Shown here: piece by piece, positions 39,902 to 47,994 of the stretch
Position numbering within the stretch: the stretch's first letter is position 1
Layout of the letters: the number at the start of each line of letters is the position of its first letter
Source of the DNA: Antrihabitans spumae
Lineage (GTDB): Bacteria; Actinomycetota; Actinomycetes; Mycobacteriales; Mycobacteriaceae
NCBI RefSeq assembly: GCF_043944905.1
Contig: NZ_JBIMSN010000003.1
Span: 1-64,000, forward strand
Length of the DNA: 64,000 nucleotides
Direction: 5' to 3'
Made by a program: the position numbers and the translations under genes
The notes under the pieces: generated by a model
The model's input: only the letters and a program-made list of their open reading frames with translations
What the model was told of the DNA's origin: nothing
Databases searched by the model: none

Positions 39902-40741
39902 GTGTGCTCTCCCGCGGTTATGGCGCACGTGCACAAGCAGGTGACTCGGCGGGCGGCTGCGATGAGCCGCCGCGCGCTGCTCGGAGCGGTCGGATCGGTT
40001 GCGGTCGGCGCAGTCTCGATGGCGGCACCTGCAGGCGCGAAAGAACTCGCGAGCGGCGAGGTCGTCGACCTGACACACATTCTCAGTACTGGGTTTCCGG
40101 TGTGGCCGGGTGACGAACCGTTCGCGATGAGCGCTGTCGGATCGATCGATCGCGGCGGTTTCTACATCAACAAACTGCAATTCTCCGAGCACATCGGCAC
40201 GCATATCGACGCGCCTGCCCACAAGATCACCGGCGGTTTGACGACCGAACGCATCGCCGCCCAAGACCTCGTCGCACCGTTGGTCGTCGTGGATATCGCT
40301 GCGCGCGCCGCAGTCGACCCCGACGCTGTGCTGACCATCGCCGACCTCGAAGTGTGGGAGGCCGCGCACGGACGCATCCCGGATCGCGGCTTTGTCGCCA
40401 TGTATTCGGGATGGGAAGCGCGGCTGAGCGATCCGCGCACCTTCGTGAACCAGGATGCACTCGGCATCCCACATGCACCTGGCTTCGCGCCCGAGGCCGC
40501 GACGTTCCTCGTCGAGCAACGCAACGTCGTAGGAATCGGGGTCGACACGCTCAGCATCGATCGTTCGAGCAGCACCGACTACGGCACACACGTAGCCGTA
40601 CTCGGCGCAGGCAGATACGGCGTCGAAGCACTCGCAAATCTGGCCGCGGTACCCGCTGCTGGTGCGACCGTCGTGATCGGTGCCCCCAAACACGCTGGCG
40701 GGTCAGGGGGTCCGTGCCGGGCTCTCGCCCTGCTGACGTAG
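39902..40741 (+). CDS. Cyclase-family (kynurenine formamidase-like) exported hydrolase
   Basis: A 279-residue metal-dependent hydrolase of the putative cyclase family. The metal motif H-x-G-T-H-x-D is present as HIGTHIDAPAH, and the late GVDTLSIDRSSSTDYGTH is typical. The front carries a Tat-like signal (SRRALLGAVGSVAVGAVSM), so the enzyme is likely exported folded. GTG 39902 has GAGGAG at 8 nt, better than ATG 39920. It is coupled to the sugar dehydrogenase gene (4 nt). Its stop codon is the first triplet of palindromic copy C. The natural substrate is unknown. Confidence 0.84.
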   Translation: MCSPAVMAHVHKQVTRRAAAMSRRALLGAVGSVAVGAVSMAAPAGAKELASGEVVDLTHILSTGFPVWPGDEPFAMSAVGSIDRGGFYINKLQFSEHIGTHIDAPAHKITGGLTTERIAAQDLVAPLVVVDIAARAAVDPDAVLTIADLEVWEAAHGRIPDRGFVAMYSGWEARLSDPRTFVNQDALGIPHAPGFAPEAATFLVEQRNVVGIGVDTLSIDRSSSTDYGTHVAVLGAGRYGVEALANLAAVPAAGATVVIGAPKHAGGSGGPCRALALLT

Positions 40742-40813
40742 GCCGCAAGCGGCTCGTGAGTCCTTTTGGTGGGCGGGCCCTCCGAAAGGACTCACGAGTG
40801 GCATAGCCGCCTA
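40739..40813. repeat. Palindromic element, copy C (stop codon at both ends)
   Basis: A 75-bp copy between convergent genes. The first triplet TAG stops the cyclase-family gene (plus strand). The last triplet CTA, read on the minus strand as TAG, stops the acyl-CoA oxidase-like gene. The inner stem GTGAGTCCTTTTGGTGGGCG / CCTCCGAAAGGACTCAC is nearly complete. It is also likely a bidirectional terminator. Confidence 0.85.
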
Positions 40814-42712
40814 GTGTTCCAGCATTGCGGCGCCGAGCAGATACTCGGGAACGCCGAGACCGTCGACCAGTTCGCGTGCATGAGGACGCAGCACCCGGCA
40901 GCGATCGTTGATCGCCCGTGTCACTGCCTTCGCTCGTTCCACCGAGAGGTAGCGGTGCTCCATGAACCAGGCTTTGTCCTCGTCGATGATGGACAGTGCG
41001 TACAGGTCGCACAGATCGTTGAGCAGTTCCTTGGTCTCGGGGTCGGCGCAGGTGTCGATACCGCCGATAAATGCTTCCAGGACAACACGATCGATGTGCG
41101 CACGAGCGGCGTGCAGGACGTGGTCCTGCACGAAGTTGAACGCATCGAACGGGTCGTCTTCGCGCTTGGACGCACCCTGCAGGCGACGTGCGGCGGTGCT
41201 CAGCAGATATTCTTCGCGGTCCTCGAACATGCCGAGCTGAGTACCGCGGTTGAAGAGGCTGCCTTCCTCTTCGTTGTCCTGCCGCGTGTCGATGATGGTC
41301 TGCAAGATTTGGATTGCGGCCGTGCGTTTCTTGACCAGATCGCCGACGGTCACGGTCGCGAACTTCATCCATTCGACCGGGCTCATGCCGTGAATCTCGT
41401 CGGCGTAACCGGTCAGCAGTTCTTTCGCGACCAACTGCGTCAGGACGACGTTGTCGCCTTCGAACGTCGTGAAGACGTCGGTGTCGGCCTTCAACGCGAC
41501 CAGGCGGTTCTCCGTCAGGTAGCCGGCGCCACCGCAGGCTTTACGACATTCCTGAATCGCGCGCGTCGCATGTTCGGTGTTGGCGGCTTTGAGTCCCGCA
41601 GCGCGACCTTCGAGTTCGCGCTGTTCGTGCGGGTCCGCGTCGTCGGAGGTCTGAATCTTGTGCAGCTTCCCGATCAGTTCGTTCTGCGCGAAGCCGAGTG
41701 CGTAGGACTGCGCGATCAGGGGGAACAATCTGCGCTGGTGCGCGAGGTAGTCCATGATCAGAACTTCTTCGTCGCTCTTGGGCGCGTTGAACTGCCTGCG
41801 CTGCAACGCATATCGGGTCGCGATGGTCAACGCGACCTTCGTCGCGGCGGCGGCGGAACCACCGACGGTCACGCGACCGCGCACCAGCGTGCCGACCATG
41901 GTGAAGAACCTGCGATTGGTGTTGTCGATCGCCGACGAGTAGTTGCCGTGCTCGCTGACGTCGCCGTATTTGTTGAGGAGGTTCTCACGCGGGATGCGGA
42001 CCTGATCGAACATGATGCGGCCGTTGTCGACGCCGGGTAGTCCGCCCTTGTAACCGCAGTCCGACGTGGTGACGCCCGGCAGGTCTTTGCCGTCCTCGTC
42101 GCGGATGGGGACCACGAAGCAGTGCACGCCCTTGGACTCGCCGTCGATCACGAGTTGCGCGAAAACCGCTGCGACACGGGCATGTTGGGCCGCACCACCG
42201 ATGTAGTCCTTGCGTGCGGACGGCGTCGGGCTGTGCACGACGAATTCACGTGTCTCGTGGTCGTAGGTCGCGGTCGTCTCGAGTTCTTGGACGTCGCTGC
42301 CGTGACCGGTCTCGGTCATGGCGAAGCAGCCGAGCAGGTCGAGATCGATCAACGGCTTCACGTAGAGATCGTGATGGCGCTTGGTGCCGAGGTTTTCGAT
42401 CGCACCACCGAAGAGGCCCCACTGGACGCCGGCCTTCACCATCAGCGAAAGGTCCGACATCGCAAGCATTTCGACGCTGGTGACGGCGCCCGCAACGTTG
42501 CCGGTGCCGCCGTGCTCCACGCTGAACGCGCTGCCTGCGTAGCCCTCTGCCGCAAGGAGTTGCATCTGCGACAGCGCCTTCGCGCGAGCCTCGGCCAGGT
42601 CGGGGGTGTAGTGAGGGAGAAATTCCGGGCGGTTCAGATCCACGCGGGACTTCTCGCGCAGTTCGTGCCAAGGTCCGTCGAGGGTCTTGCGGAGGTGGTC
42701 TGCGATGGCCAT
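40811..42712 (-). CDS. Acyl-CoA dehydrogenase/oxidase family protein (long type)
   Basis: A 633-residue flavoprotein of the acyl-CoA oxidase-like branch. Seen: FAMTETGHGSDVQELETTAT (flavin and substrate loop), a C-rich ECRKACGGAGYLTENRL and the late TDVFTTFEGDNVVLTQLVAK. The size and the FTTFEGDN motif match eukaryotic-type peroxisomal acyl-CoA oxidases. If it uses O2, H2O2 would form; otherwise it works with an electron-transfer flavoprotein. ATG 42712 is a leaderless start: TAACGT on the minus strand ends 7 nt before it. The stop lies in palindromic copy C. It is divergent from a TetR gene that may control it. Confidence 0.87.
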   Translation of the reverse strand: MAIADHLRKTLDGPWHELREKSRVDLNRPEFLPHYTPDLAEARAKALSQMQLLAAEGYAGSAFSVEHGGTGNVAGAVTSVEMLAMSDLSLMVKAGVQWGLFGGAIENLGTKRHHDLYVKPLIDLDLLGCFAMTETGHGSDVQELETTATYDHETREFVVHSPTPSARKDYIGGAAQHARVAAVFAQLVIDGESKGVHCFVVPIRDEDGKDLPGVTTSDCGYKGGLPGVDNGRIMFDQVRIPRENLLNKYGDVSEHGNYSSAIDNTNRRFFTMVGTLVRGRVTVGGSAAAATKVALTIATRYALQRRQFNAPKSDEEVLIMDYLAHQRRLFPLIAQSYALGFAQNELIGKLHKIQTSDDADPHEQRELEGRAAGLKAANTEHATRAIQECRKACGGAGYLTENRLVALKADTDVFTTFEGDNVVLTQLVAKELLTGYADEIHGMSPVEWMKFATVTVGDLVKKRTAAIQILQTIIDTRQDNEEEGSLFNRGTQLGMFEDREEYLLSTAARRLQGASKREDDPFDAFNFVQDHVLHAARAHIDRVVLEAFIGGIDTCADPETKELLNDLCDLYALSIIDEDKAWFMEHRYLSVERAKAVTRAINDRCRVLRPHARELVDGLGVPEYLLGAAMLEH

Positions 42713-42719
42713 ACCTTCA

Positions 42720-42801
42720 ACGTTAGCGCGCCGGGAGGTCCGGTGAAGGTGAGTTGCCGCACTCGACCGTCCTTGGACTCGAGGGACGATTCACGTATAA
42801 G
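42720..42801. promoter_or_regulatory. Divergent promoters of the oxidase-like gene and tetR
   Basis: Minus strand: TAACGT (42725-42720), 7 nt before ATG 42712. Plus strand: TTGGAC (42773-42778), 17-nt spacer, TATAAG (42796-42801), 7 nt before ATG 42809. Both predict leaderless transcripts. Confidence 0.5.
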
Positions 42802-42808
42802 TAGCGAC

Positions 42809-43498
42809 ATGTCAGTGCAACGGCCGGATGCCGAGTCCGACTCCGTTGTGCCGCCGTCGCTCGCGCGGGCATCGCTGCTTCGTGAGCCGCCGGCGACCCA
42901 ACGGGGTAATCGGACGCGGGCTGCGCTGATCGAGGCGGCGCGGGTCGTCTTCGAGCGTGACGGTTACGTCGATGCGCGACTGACCGACATCGCAAAAGAA
43001 GCCAACTGTGCGACCGGCTCGTTTTATACCTACTTCGCGGGCAAGGACGAAATACTCGCCGCGGTCCTCGAGATCGCGCAGGAGGACATGCTGCATCCCG
43101 GCACCGGACGCGTCGCTCCCGCTGACGATCCGCATGCAGTGATCGAGGCGAGCAATCGGGCGTACTTCGAGGCTTACCAACGCAATTCGCGGCTGATGGG
43201 TCTCCTCGAGCAGGTGTCCAACGTCGATCCGGCATTTCGCGAGCTGCGACGCCGTCGCAGCGATGCGTTCGTTCAGCGCAATGCACGTTCGATCGCGGAC
43301 CTGCAACGCCGCGGGCTCGCCGACCGTGAGTTGGATGCGGAGCTCGCGTCGCGCGCGTTGTCATCGATGATCAGTCGGCTCGCCTACGGCGCGTTCGTCG
43401 TCGGCGACGGACCAGGCGATTCGGCGACGTTCGAGCAGTTGGTGTTCACAGCGACCCGGATCTGGACGAATGCGCTGCGCATTCCGGATCGAACTTGA
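42809..43498 (+). CDS. TetR-family regulator, probably of acyl-CoA metabolism
   Basis: A 229-residue TetR protein. The HTH is RAALIEAARVVFERDGYVDA, then RLTDIAKEANCATGSFYTYF. The C-terminal ligand region is all-helical. It lies between two acyl-CoA dehydrogenase genes, one divergent, one downstream, and an operator-like palindrome overlaps its stop codon, just before the downstream gene. Control of these genes, with an acyl-CoA as inducer, is the likely role and is inferred. The upstream frame extension is not part of the gene, because ATG 42809 is at the leaderless promoter. Confidence 0.88.
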   Translation: MSVQRPDAESDSVVPPSLARASLLREPPATQRGNRTRAALIEAARVVFERDGYVDARLTDIAKEANCATGSFYTYFAGKDEILAAVLEIAQEDMLHPGTGRVAPADDPHAVIEASNRAYFEAYQRNSRLMGLLEQVSNVDPAFRELRRRRSDAFVQRNARSIADLQRRGLADRELDAELASRALSSMISRLAYGAFVVGDGPGDSATFEQLVFTATRIWTNALRIPDRT

Positions 43499-43516
43499 AC
43501 TTGACGTCAGATTCAA
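43495..43516. promoter_or_regulatory. 22-bp operator-like palindrome between tetR and the FadE2-type gene
   Basis: TTGAACTTGAC and GTCAGATTCAA meet at the centre; 9 of 11 positions pair. The site contains TGACGTCA at the centre and overlaps the tetR stop codon. It ends 35 nt before the next ATG, suitable for a repressor of that gene. Confidence 0.6.
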
Positions 43517-43551
43517 GTACGTTTCGAGCAATCGACACAGAGGAGATTTCC

Positions 43552-44760
43552 ATGTTCGAGGCAAGTGCCCGCAGCCTGAAATACCAGGCCGACCTGCTGG
43601 CGTTTATGGACGAGCATGTGTACCCGGCGGAATCGGTCTACGACCAGCAGATGCGCGAGGCGGGCGATCCGCACTTCCACCCGCCGATCCTCGAAGAACT
43701 CAAGGCCGAAGCCCGCAAGCGCGGACTGTGGAATCTCTTCCATCCGCACGAGGAGTGGGGGCCGGGGCTCACCAACCTCGAATACGCTCCGCTGGCAGAA
43801 ATCATGGGGCGCAGCCACATTGCGCCCGAGGCGTGCAACTGTTCGGCGCCCGACACCGGCAACATGGAGGTGTTCACCCTCTTCGGCACCGACAAGCACA
43901 AAGAGCTCTACCTGAAACCGTTGCTGGAAGGCACAATTCGGTCAGCGTTTGCGATGACCGAACCCGATGTCGCGAGCTCGGACGCCACCAACGTCGAAAT
44001 GCGGATGGAGCGCGACGGCGACGCCTACGTGCTCAACGGCCGAAAGTGGTTCGCGTCCAACGCAATGCACGCGAACTGCAAGGTCCTCATCGTGATGGGC
44101 AAGACCGATCCGAGCGCAGCGACGCACCGCCAGCAATCGATGATGGTCGTGCCGATCGACGCACCCGGCGTGACGGTCGTGCGTAACCTGCCGGTCTTCG
44201 GGTACCAGGACCGCGAGGGCCATGCGGAGATCACCTTCAACGACGTCCGCGTCCCGCTCGAGGACGTATTGTCCGGCGAGGGCGAAGGTTTCGCGATCAG
44301 CCAGGCACGCCTCGGACCGGGCAGGATCCATCACTGCATGCGGGCGATCGGCATCGCGGAGCGCTCACTCGAATTGATGTGCAAGCGGGCGTCCTCGCGG
44401 GTCACCTTCGGTCAGCCGCTGAGCGAGCGAGCCAACATTCAGGACTGGATCGCCGAAGCGCGTATCGACATCGAGATGGTCCGTCTGCTGTGCCTCAAGG
44501 CAGCCCACATGATGGACACGGTCGGCAACAAGGCGGCTCGCGTCGAGATCGCAGCGATCAAGGTCGCGGCTCCCAACGTCGCGCTGAAGATCATCGACCG
44601 TGCGATCCAGGTCCACGGCGGCGGTGGCGTCACCGACGATTTCCCGCTCGCGATGGCCTATGCGCACATCCGTACGTTGCGCCTCGCCGACGGACCCGAT
44701 GAGGTGCACAAGCGCTCGATCGCCCGCTACGAACTGCGCAGGCACACCAAGCCAGCGTGA
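43552..44760 (+). CDS. Acyl-CoA dehydrogenase (FadE2-like)
   Basis: A 402-residue acyl-CoA dehydrogenase, normal length. Seen: RSAFAMTEPDVASSDATNVE (flavin/substrate loop), LARLGPGRIHHCMRAIG-like segment, the QVHGGGGVTDDFPLA C-terminal signature and RLADGPDEVHKRSIAR at the end. It is close in sequence to FadE2 (Rv0154c) across its whole length. In that branch the catalytic base is an Asp rather than Glu (DGPDEV). ATG 43552 has AGGAGA upstream. The operator at 43495-43516 suggests it is repressed by the TetR protein. Confidence 0.9.
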   Translation: MFEASARSLKYQADLLAFMDEHVYPAESVYDQQMREAGDPHFHPPILEELKAEARKRGLWNLFHPHEEWGPGLTNLEYAPLAEIMGRSHIAPEACNCSAPDTGNMEVFTLFGTDKHKELYLKPLLEGTIRSAFAMTEPDVASSDATNVEMRMERDGDAYVLNGRKWFASNAMHANCKVLIVMGKTDPSAATHRQQSMMVVPIDAPGVTVVRNLPVFGYQDREGHAEITFNDVRVPLEDVLSGEGEGFAISQARLGPGRIHHCMRAIGIAERSLELMCKRASSRVTFGQPLSERANIQDWIAEARIDIEMVRLLCLKAAHMMDTVGNKAARVEIAAIKVAAPNVALKIIDRAIQVHGGGGVTDDFPLAMAYAHIRTLRLADGPDEVHKRSIARYELRRHTKPA

Positions 44761-44814
44761 GGGTCGCCCTGACCTCGCTGGATGGTGTGAGGGGCGCCCT
44801 CGCGCCGCAAGCTG

Positions 44815-45309
44815 CTAGCCGAAATACGGCGGGGCGACGCCCCAACCCCAGCGCGGAACGGGTGCGTGCGGGACGACCGGTGCGTCGGGCTGCGAATTGT
44901 GCATCGCAAGTCGCGTGCCCCACTCGACATAGGCCATAAACGCCGACCTGAACTCCGGGTCGTCGGGCAGTCCAGCGTCGTCGGCGGCGAGGCTCATCGT
45001 CGACGCGAAGCGATGGCGCTGTTCGGCCGTGATGCCGAGGTTGACGTGATGGGCCAGCATCCGCTCGTACCCACCGAGCTCTGCGGTATAGGTCGCCGGA
45101 CCACCGAACACCTCGCACCACCAGGTCGTCACGTGCGCGCGATGCTCTTCGCTGACGCCGCCGGGAAACAGGGGAGCGATCAGGTCGTCGTGCTCGACGC
45201 GGTCGTAGAAGGCATCGATCAAGCGTCGAAACGCCGGACCCCCACCGGCCCAGTCGTACAGGGTCGGATCCTTGCTCGGATCCTTCGAAACCGATGTGTC
45301 TTCGGTCAT
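44815..45309 (-). CDS. Truncated haemoglobin, group II (HbO type)
   Basis: A 164-residue globin with the two-over-two fold: LYDWAGGGPAFRRLIDAFYDR (helix A-B-C with the Tyr pair), PGGVSEEHRAHVTTWWCEVF and the proximal His in MLAHHVNLGI. A Trp in the G region (EWGTRLA) fits group II. It binds O2 or NO and is thought to help respiration or NO detoxification in mycobacteria. It lies beside hemL, as part of the haem cluster. ATG 45309 is preceded by TACCCT on the minus strand, 7 nt away (leaderless); an upstream start at 45336 is less likely. Confidence 0.9.
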   Translation of the reverse strand: MTEDTSVSKDPSKDPTLYDWAGGGPAFRRLIDAFYDRVEHDDLIAPLFPGGVSEEHRAHVTTWWCEVFGGPATYTAELGGYERMLAHHVNLGITAEQRHRFASTMSLAADDAGLPDDPEFRSAFMAYVEWGTRLAMHNSQPDAPVVPHAPVPRWGWGVAPPYFG

Positions 45310-45383
45310 GGAAACAAGGGTAGGCCCGGGAGACAACTACACCCTGTCGGAGACGATTTGCTTTCGATGAGACACTGGGTGTC

Positions 45384-46697
45384 GTGACTGTCTCCACCGC
45401 CAATTCAGCTCGGTTGTTCGATCGTGCCAGCGCAGTTATCCCTGGTGGCGTCAACTCCCCGGTTCGGGCGTTCCAGTCGGTCGGCGGCACACCGCGTTTC
45501 ATCGCGAAGGCCGCAGGTTCACGGCTGACGGACGCAGACGGCAACACCTACGTCGACCTCATCTGTTCGTGGGGCCCGATGATTCTGGGGCACGCGCATC
45601 CGGCCGTCGTCGAGGCTGTGCAACGAGCTGCCACCTCGGGTCTTTCGTTCGGCGCCCCGACCGAGGCCGAGATCGAACTCGCCGAAGCGATCGTCGAACG
45701 CGTTGCACCCGTCGAGCAGGTTCGCCTGGTCAACTCCGGTACCGAAGCGACGATGAGTGCGGTCAGGCTGGCTCGTGGATTCACCGGGCGCAGCAAGATC
45801 GTCAAGTTCGCGGGTTGCTACCACGGCCACGTCGACGCATTGCTCGCCGAAGCGGGTTCGGGCGTCGCGACACTCGGACTGCCGACCTCACCAGGCGTCA
45901 CGGGCGCTCAAGCCGAGGACACGATCGTCCTTCCGTACAACGACCTCGATGCCGTCGCCGCAGCGTTCGCAGCAAATCCGGGTGAGATCGCGTGCGTCAT
46001 CACCGAGGCTGCGGCAGGCAACATGGGTGCTGTTGCACCTGTGCCAGGTTTCAACGAGGGGCTTGCCAGGCTGACCAAAGCGCACGGCGCACTGCTGATC
46101 ATGGACGAGGTGATGACGGGTTTTCGCGTCAGTCCGTCCGGCTGGTTCGGTGTCGACGGCGTCGCGGGCGACCTCTACACGTTCGGCAAGGTGATGTCGG
46201 GCGGCCTGCCTGCCGCAGCATTCGGCGGAAGCAGCGAGATCATGAGCCGCCTCGCACCTGCCGGTCCGGTGTATCAAGCAGGCACACTTTCGGGTAATCC
46301 CGTCGCCGTCGCCGCTGGTCTGGCGACGCTGCGCAACGCCGATCAGGCCGTCTACGACGCACTCGACCGCAACTCGCAGCGGCTCGGCACCATGCTGGGT
46401 GATGCACTCACCGCAGCGGGCGTCACCCACCGAGTCCAGTTCGCAGGCAACATGGTGAGCGTGTTCTTCAGCGATCGACCCGTCGTCGACTATGCCGGCG
46501 CGAAAGCGGCGCAGACGTGGCGCTTCCCAGCCTTCTTCCACGCGTTGCTCGAGCGTGGGGTCTACCCGCCGCCGAGTGCGTTCGAGGCCTGGTTCGTCTC
46601 TGCCGCGCTCGACGACGACGCTTTCTCGATCATTGCCGACGCCCTGCCCGCTGCCGCCGAGGCTGCAGCGGCAGCGACCGACCCGACCGACACCTGA
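45384..46697 (+). CDS. hemL: Glutamate-1-semialdehyde 2,1-aminomutase HemL
   Basis: A PLP enzyme that turns glutamate-1-semialdehyde, the HemA product, into 5-aminolevulinate. Seen: VIPGGVNSPVRAFQSVGG at the N-terminus, NSGTEATMSAVRLARGFTGR, DEVMTGFRVSPSGWFGVD and the PLP Lys269 in TFGKVMSGGLPAAAFGG. 437 residues, normal. It starts at GTG 45384. The next gene, a phosphatase-like gene, begins 11 nt after its stop, and the hemL-PGM-resA-ccdA-resB-ccsB order matches Rv0524-Rv0529, so haem supply and haem attachment are cotranscribed or close to it. Confidence 0.97.
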   Translation: MTVSTANSARLFDRASAVIPGGVNSPVRAFQSVGGTPRFIAKAAGSRLTDADGNTYVDLICSWGPMILGHAHPAVVEAVQRAATSGLSFGAPTEAEIELAEAIVERVAPVEQVRLVNSGTEATMSAVRLARGFTGRSKIVKFAGCYHGHVDALLAEAGSGVATLGLPTSPGVTGAQAEDTIVLPYNDLDAVAAAFAANPGEIACVITEAAAGNMGAVAPVPGFNEGLARLTKAHGALLIMDEVMTGFRVSPSGWFGVDGVAGDLYTFGKVMSGGLPAAAFGGSSEIMSRLAPAGPVYQAGTLSGNPVAVAAGLATLRNADQAVYDALDRNSQRLGTMLGDALTAAGVTHRVQFAGNMVSVFFSDRPVVDYAGAKAAQTWRFPAFFHALLERGVYPPPSAFEAWFVSAALDDDAFSIIADALPAAAEAAAAATDPTDT

Positions 46698-46708
46698 GGG
46701 ACCCAGAC

Positions 46709-47359
46709 GTGACTCGTAACGACCAGGCCGACACCAAGACGATCGTGCACGTCCTTCGCCACGGCGAAGTGCACAATCCGAAGGGCATTCTGTATGGCCG
46801 GCTCCCCGGCTTCGGGTTGTCCGTGACCGGACGATCGCAAGCCGCGGCAGTTGGTGCTGCGCTTGCCCATCACGACATCAGCCATGTGATCGCGTCGCCT
46901 TTGCAACGCGCGCAGGAGACTGCCGGCCCGATCGCGGCGGCCCACGGCGTCGAGATCCAGACCGATGAAGACCTGATCGAGGCTGGCAACACGTTCGAGG
47001 GTTTGCGGGTCGCCGTCGGCGACGGTGCACTCCGCAAGCCGCGGCACTGGTGGAAGCTGCGCGATCCGTTCACGCCGTCGTGGGGTGAGCCCTACCTGCA
47101 GATCGCGCACCGAATGTTGGCTGCGGTCAACAAGGCTCGGGTGGAAGCGGTCGGGCACGAGGTCGTTCTCGTCTCGCATCAGTTGCCGGTGTGGACCTTG
47201 CGCAGGTTCCTGCAGGGCGACCGACTCTGGCACGATCCGCGGCAGCGTCAGTGCGGTCTGGCGTCGTTGACGTCGCTGGTCTACGAGGGCGACACCCTGG
47301 TCGACATCGTGTACTCGGAGCCTGCGGGCAGCTCGGATCCGAGGGTGACGGGAGCATGA
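46709..47359 (+). CDS. Histidine phosphatase family protein (Rv0525-like)
   Basis: A 216-residue phosphoglycerate mutase-like protein with VHVLRHGEVHNPKGILYGRL (phosphohistidine), VIASPLQRAQETAGPI and VVLVSHQLPVWTLRRFL. It lacks features of dPGM (no long FTGW segment), so it is a phosphatase of unknown substrate, probably a small metabolite. GTG 46709 has GAGGG upstream. The stop TGA (47357-47359) is at the first bases of palindromic copy D and overlaps the resA start by ATGA. Confidence 0.86.
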   Translation: MTRNDQADTKTIVHVLRHGEVHNPKGILYGRLPGFGLSVTGRSQAAAVGAALAHHDISHVIASPLQRAQETAGPIAAAHGVEIQTDEDLIEAGNTFEGLRVAVGDGALRKPRHWWKLRDPFTPSWGEPYLQIAHRMLAAVNKARVEAVGHEVVLVSHQLPVWTLRRFLQGDRLWHDPRQRQCGLASLTSLVYEGDTLVDIVYSEPAGSSDPRVTGA

Positions 47360-47994
47360 GGCGCTTCGCGCTCGTGAGTCTTTTCGGAGGGCGGACCCTC
47401 CGAAAAGACTCACGAGCAGCTTGCTGCCTACTCCTGGCGGCGCTTGTTATCAGCGGCTGTTCCACAGGCACCGACGCAGTGGCGCAAGGTGGCACCTTCG
47501 ACTTCGTTTCACCCGGTGGCAAGACCGAGATCTACTACGACCCGGCAGGCGACCGCGGGTCCATCGGCGACCTCTCCGGACCCGACCTCATGGTCGAGGG
47601 CAAGACGACGTCGCTCTCGGATTTCGAAGGCAAAGTCGTCGTCATCAATCTGTGGGGCCAATGGTGTGGACCCTGTCGAGGTGAAGCCGACGACCTCGAA
47701 AAGGTCTACGAGGCAACCAAAGACAGCGGTGTCGCCTTCCTCGGCATCAACGTGCGCGACGGTCAGAAGGACAAGGCGCAGGACTTCGTCATCGACAACA
47801 AGGTCGGCTACCCGTCGATCTACGACCCCGCCATGCGGACCCTGATCGCACTCGGCGGCAACTTCCCGACCAGCGTCATCCCCACCACCCTCGTTCTCGA
47901 TCGGCAGCATCGCGTCGCCGCTGTCTATCTGCGTGAACTGCTTGCGGAGGACTTGCAGCCGACCGTCGAACGCCTCGCCGGAGAAGCTGCATGA
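47356..47994 (+). CDS. resA: ResA-like thioredoxin lipoprotein with an element-encoded signal peptide
   Basis: A 212-residue exported thiol-disulfide oxidoreductase that keeps haem-binding cysteines of apocytochrome c reduced (system II). Seen: lipobox VISGC with Cys35, then CxxC in WGQWCGPC (Cys104, Cys107) and a cis-Pro region FPTSVIPTTLVLD. The gene matches Rv0526 downstream of residue 35. Residues 2-25 (MRRFALVSLFGGRTLRKDSR, then AACCL) are encoded by palindromic copy D, in frame, so the n-region and part of the h-region of the signal peptide come from a repeat. Start ATG 47356 overlaps the previous stop. ccdA follows by ATGA. Confidence 0.92.
   Translation: MRRFALVSLFGGRTLRKDSRAACCLLLAALVISGCSTGTDAVAQGGTFDFVSPGGKTEIYYDPAGDRGSIGDLSGPDLMVEGKTTSLSDFEGKVVVINLWGQWCGPCRGEADDLEKVYEATKDSGVAFLGINVRDGQKDKAQDFVIDNKVGYPSIYDPAMRTLIALGGNFPTSVIPTTLVLDRQHRVAAVYLRELLAEDLQPTVERLAGEAA
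47357..47430. repeat. Palindromic element, copy D (within resA)
   Basis: The arms GTGAGTCTTTTCGGAGGGCG and CCTCCGAAAAGACTCAC are perfect over the core. The first triplet TGA, a variant of TAG, stops the phosphatase gene; the last CTA is in the resA reading frame as Leu, not as a stop. Unlike other copies it sits inside a gene start, and its length keeps the reading frame open. Confidence 0.85.
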
